From NCBI GenBank assembly GCA_018894775.1, contig JAHIPG010000341.1:1-6535 (forward strand): 6,535 nt of DNA. Direction: 5' to 3'. The DNA is from Nanobdellota archaeon. GTDB lineage: Archaea > Nanobdellota > Nanobdellia > SCGC-AAA011-G17 > VGLX01. The position numbers and the translations under genes are program-made. Under the pieces are notes generated by a model. It saw nothing but the letters and a program-made list of their open reading frames with translations. It had not been told where the DNA came from and ran no database searches. Below, piece by piece: positions 4,466-6,535 of the stretch (its first letter is position 1; every line of letters begins with the position of its first letter).

Positions 4466-4675
4466 ATGCCAATCAAAATTGATTACGAAAAATGTTGTTG
4501 GAAAGATGGAAAGTGCACAAGTTGCAAATGTGGCGGAGAATGCAAAGGTTGTGTTGATGCATGTCCTGTTGAAGCACTGAAAAGAGAAGACCTTGTAAAA
4601 TTCGATAAGTCAAAATGCATCGATTGCGGAGCTTGTGTAAATGCGTGCGAACATGGTGCAATTTCAATGGTTTAG
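4466..4675 (+). CDS. Small Cys-rich ferredoxin with a variant first cluster motif
   Basis: The 69-residue protein has 12 cysteines. The C-terminal half contains a regular [4Fe-4S] motif, C51-x2-C54-x2-C57-x3-C61, although the usual following Pro is Glu62. The first cluster is normally C-x2-C-x2-C-x3-C-Pro. Here C26-x2-C29-x3-C33-Pro34 is intact, but the leading cysteine is C22, giving C-x3-C. Four more cysteines (10, 11, 17, 20) lie in an N-terminal insert with CTSCKC at 17-22, which could bind another metal or offer alternative ligands. It is a cytoplasmic electron carrier by family, with partner unknown and no oxidoreductase gene next to it. Leaderless start at 4466. A short T5 run follows the stop. 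Confidence 0.85.
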   Translation: MPIKIDYEKCCWKDGKCTSCKCGGECKGCVDACPVEALKREDLVKFDKSKCIDCGACVNACEHGAISMV

Positions 4676-4768
4676 CCTAGTTTTTGAGCATTTCTCTGTT
4701 ATTCTGAAGGAAAGTTACGCTTAATGGTTGTTATGAGTAGTTTTCATCTACGTAACTTATACGTAATA

Positions 4769-4777
4769 TTTTTATAC
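4769..4777 (+). promoter_or_regulatory. TATA box of the HNH gene
   Basis: TTTTTATAC is centred 26 bases ahead of the ATG at 4799. It lies inside the reading frame that opens at 4724, which argues that the upstream 25 codons are not translated. Confidence 0.6.
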
Positions 4778-4798
4778 TTGATTGCTTCTTTAACGTAT

Positions 4799-5242
4799 AT
4801 GGCCCGTAAAGATAAAATAATAACTTGTCAGGGGTGTGGAAAAGAATTACCGCACTGTGCAAAAGGTTTTTGTCATAACTGTTACAGAAAAGTGGGTACT
4901 CCCAAAATAATATGTAGTGTGTGTAATAAAGAAAAGCCTAACCACGCAAAGGGTATGTGTAGCTCCTGTTATGTTAAAATCTTACATTATGATAAAATTA
5001 AAGCTTCTAATATCAAAAGGTACCATAACATCTCACTGGCTGAATGGAAAGCTATAACTAAAGACTGTATTATTTGTGGATTTGATAAAATTGTAGAATT
5101 ACATCATTTAGATAAAAATAAGGAAAATAACCATGAGAACAATCTTGTAGGCCTATGTCCTAATCACCATAAGATGCTTCATTGTGAGAAATATGAAGAA
5201 GAAGTTGTAAAAGAGATCAAAAAGAAATTAAATAAAATATAA
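4799..5242 (+). CDS. HNH endonuclease with two N-terminal zinc-knuckle repeats
   Basis: From ATG 4799 the product has 147 residues. Two zinc-knuckle repeats start it, C10-x2-C13...C25-x2-CY and C39-x2-C42...C54-x2-CY, 29 residues apart and sharing the core K-E-x-P-x-x-A-K-G-x-C-x-x-C-Y; 13 of 24 aligned residues are identical. The HNH domain follows: C90-x2-C93, ELHHLD with His102/His103, ENNL with Asn114/Asn115, and C120-x2-H123 with His124 and His128. HNH proteins of this plan are metal-dependent DNA nickases or nucleases, often in phages, introns or as free-standing mobile genes. No intron or phage context is visible. The frame is open back to an ATG at 4724, but those 25 hydrophobic residues cover the TATA box and would mimic a signal peptide, so I reject them. 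Leaderless. Confidence 0.85.
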   Translation: MARKDKIITCQGCGKELPHCAKGFCHNCYRKVGTPKIICSVCNKEKPNHAKGMCSSCYVKILHYDKIKASNIKRYHNISLAEWKAITKDCIICGFDKIVELHHLDKNKENNHENNLVGLCPNHHKMLHCEKYEEEVVKEIKKKLNKI

Positions 5243-5274
5243 TACGTCTTCTTAAAAAAGGGACAACACCTACA

Positions 5275-5282
5275 TTTATAAG
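5275..5282 (+). promoter_or_regulatory. TATA box of the two-helix membrane protein gene
   Basis: TTTATAAG is centred about 27 bases ahead of the ATG at 5306, predicting a leaderless mRNA. Confidence 0.6.
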
Positions 5283-5305
5283 GTCATGTCCATACCCTCC
5301 TTAAA

Positions 5306-5800
5306 ATGGCAGATCTAGAAAACATCCTCCAGGCAAAGGAAAAAGACCAATGGAACCTTCTTACAGAGACAGCAGAGGATAAAGGCTATCAAAAATTAGA
5401 ATCAAAGATATACACAAAGAATGATGATTATCTAATGAAGATGGGAAAAGACATATTGTACTTTGAAAATCTCCAGCCAAATGAATACCAAGAGGTAAAA
5501 GATGCTGTAAAAATCAAATCAAAAAATGAAAATTATGTCGTGATAAGCTACGGTCTTGCAATAAGCGGTGGAGCGATTGGAGGGGCATTTCTTGGATACC
5601 TTCTTATACAAATGGGCTTACCAGCATGGACCATGGTGCCTGCAATAATAACACCAACGGCCACGTCGATATATGAGATACTCCGGCACTCTATGAAACT
5701 GACAGAGAAAGAACAAGAGAGTAAGGAAATATTTGATAAATACAGTAAAAATACCCTCAAAAACAAAGAGGCTATCAAAAAATTATTGTCTTCTTCATAA
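5306..5800 (+). CDS. Uncharacterised membrane protein with a central helical hairpin
   Basis: The 164-residue protein has a hydrophilic N-terminal domain (1-76, with KMGKDILYFENLQPNEY), two hydrophobic segments at about 77-101 and 107-124, and a charged C-terminal helix (129-160). The first segment is rich in Gly (ISGGAIGGAFLGYLL) with small-residue spacing that favours helix packing. The connecting loop is only a few residues (MGLP), so the two helices form a hairpin and both ends should face the same side, probably the cytoplasm given the many lysines. I do not recognise the family. The start is set by the TATA box at 5275. The stop is 32 bases before the next gene, which has its own TATA element. 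Confidence 0.75.
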   Translation: MADLENILQAKEKDQWNLLTETAEDKGYQKLESKIYTKNDDYLMKMGKDILYFENLQPNEYQEVKDAVKIKSKNENYVVISYGLAISGGAIGGAFLGYLLIQMGLPAWTMVPAIITPTATSIYEILRHSMKLTEKEQESKEIFDKYSKNTLKNKEAIKKLLSSS

Positions 5801-5802
5801 AG

Positions 5803-5811
5803 TTTATATAG
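5803..5811 (+). promoter_or_regulatory. TATA box of the Cys-rich surface protein gene
   Basis: TTTATATAG is centred 26 bases ahead of the ATG at 5833, just after the stop of the preceding gene; leaderless mRNA predicted. Confidence 0.65.
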
Positions 5812-5832
5812 ACTAAACCCTCAAAATAAGCT

Positions 5833-6387
5833 ATGAAAAAGGGTCAAAAGAAAAATGCTGAAGACCTTATTCCACCAATAGCATTCAAAAATATCAAGTT
5901 CAATAAAGGTTTATTCACAGTCTTTCTGGCCATACTAATACTTCTGTTAGCTTTCCTGCTATCCAGTGATTATATCCTTAGAATAACTCCAGAGGTGGAG
6001 AGCACTGTGCAGGGAGATGAATGCATATTAACCTCAGACTGCCCTCAACCAAGGTGTCCAGGCGTCAAAAATATTTGTAGAGATGGTTATTGCTTAATAT
6101 GGATAGAATCCCCTTCAGCAGCAAAATGTATTGATCTAAAAGTGCCTATATGCGGAAACGACATCTGTGAAGGTGACGAAGAATGCCCAGAAGATTGCGA
6201 CCCTAACTGGAGTGAAAAGGTCTGTAATAACGACGGTAACTGCGAATATGATCTGACAGAAAAGTATGCAGATTATTCTGAAAACGAGAACAGCAACAAC
6301 TGTCCAAATGATTGTTACTGTGAAGATGGCATTTGTGATGAGTATGAAATGGAAAGTGGAGATTGTCCATTTGACTGTTTAGCATAA
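5833..6387 (+). CDS. Membrane-anchored Cys-rich extracellular protein
   Basis: The 184-residue protein has a basic cytoplasmic N-terminus (1-26), one hydrophobic segment (about 27-43) and an outside part with all 18 cysteines, an even number that would allow nine disulfides. The first unit, about 62-87, has the pattern D-x-C-x5-DCPQPRCPG with further Cys at 82 and 87. A second unit, CGNDICEGDEECPEDC (107-122), and a third, CEDGICDEYEMESGDCPFDC (163-182), are of the C-x3-I-C-[DE]...C-P-x-D-C type, acidic and possibly calcium-binding. Residues 131-161 hold a degenerate fourth unit. Similar repeats occur in predicted surface proteins of uncultured archaea (from memory). The anchor could be an uncleaved signal, as no lipobox or clear cleavage site follows. 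Function unknown, perhaps cell-surface contact. Leaderless start. Confidence 0.78.
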   Translation: MKKGQKKNAEDLIPPIAFKNIKFNKGLFTVFLAILILLLAFLLSSDYILRITPEVESTVQGDECILTSDCPQPRCPGVKNICRDGYCLIWIESPSAAKCIDLKVPICGNDICEGDEECPEDCDPNWSEKVCNNDGNCEYDLTEKYADYSENENSNNCPNDCYCEDGICDEYEMESGDCPFDCLA

Positions 6388-6416
6388 AAATTCTAATCGA
6401 TGCTTAAAAGTTTTAG
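6386..6416 (+). repeat. 31-bp composite repeat, copy 3
   Basis: A degenerate unit AAAAATTCTAA at 6386 and an exact AAAAGTTTTAG at 6406 keep the 20-bp spacing. The spacer TCGATGCTT differs from copy 2 at two of nine positions. It begins inside the stop codon of the Cys-rich protein gene. Confidence 0.65.
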
Positions 6417-6476
6417 TTCTGTGTAAAAATCTGTGTTATCCCCAAAGTATTTCTTAACGACGACTTAAGTTTAGTT

Positions 6477-6535
6477 ATGAAATTGACTAGGTCAAAGGTT
6501 TTGGAGATAATTCGTATGAAAAATGATGGGAAATC
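6477..6535 (+). CDS. Start of a reading frame cut by the right edge, possibly helix-turn-helix
   Basis: An ATG at 6477 opens 19 codons up to the window edge, MKLTRSKVLEIIRMKNDGK. This reads like the first helix of a helix-turn-helix domain as found at the start of some transposases and integrases (pattern VLEII-x-MKNDGKS). A weak A/T-rich element (TATTTCTTAA, 6448-6457) lies about 25 bases upstream. The frame is too short to be certain, and the identity is an inference from pattern only. Confidence 0.4.
   Translation, partial: MKLTRSKVLEIIRMKNDGK

Noticed and set aside
3642..4727. Resemblance between AACTTACGCATAATG (near 3642) and AAGTTACGCTTAATG (4712).
   Set aside because: Only about 13 of 16 bases match, with no shared position relative to promoters; chance is likely.
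4724..4798. N-terminal extension of the HNH gene starting at ATG 4724.
   Set aside because: The 25 codons span the TATA box at 4769 and encode only a hydrophobic stretch that makes no sense on a zinc-knuckle nuclease; ATG 4799 has ideal promoter spacing.

Overview
The window reads as chromosomal DNA of an AT-rich archaeon, probably a DPANN lineage resembling Woesearchaeota or Pacearchaeota. The domain call is firm. TATA boxes sit about 26 bases ahead of most start codons, so most mRNAs look leaderless, and a few genes instead carry GGAGG/GGTGA-type Shine-Dalgarno sites. A PAC2 proteasome-chaperone homologue, a XerA-type recombinase, a lone TraB/TIKI protein and Cys-rich surface repeats also fit archaea. 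The finer lineage is inferred from gene style only.

Layout. 1-588 (minus): start of a secreted lipoprotein cut by the left edge, divergent from 683-1387 (plus), a PAC2-family protein. 1388-1613: T-rich terminator, one copy of a 31-bp composite repeat and an array of TATAGG/TATTGG half-sites in front of 1614-1913, a PadR-like winged-helix regulator. 1919-2059: a possible 46-residue ORF that overlaps a strong hairpin. A second copy of the 31-bp repeat lies at 2081-2111. Minus strand 2114-4367, read downward: TraB/TIKI-fold protein (4367-3681), XerA-like tyrosine recombinase (3575-2745), a helical 121-residue protein (2709-2344) and a 49-residue Lys-rich protein (2263-2114) that is easily missed. 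Plus strand 4466-6387: Cys-rich ferredoxin, HNH endonuclease with two zinc-knuckle repeats, a two-helix membrane protein, and a membrane-anchored Cys-rich exported protein. The third 31-bp repeat follows at 6386-6416. At 6477 a helix-turn-helix-like reading frame begins and runs off the right edge.

Nearly every gene has its own TATA element, so most are probably transcribed singly rather than as operons. Two pairs are divergent: lipoprotein/PAC2 and TraB/ferredoxin. The clearest unexplained signals are non-coding: the three-copy 31-bp repeat (two AAAAGTTTTAG-type units exactly 20 bp apart), a 19-bp element shared by the xerA and 121-residue gene promoters, the six-half-site array ahead of the PadR-like gene, and the hairpin/small ORF behind it. 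No CRISPR array, rRNA, tRNA or complete insertion sequence was recognised.
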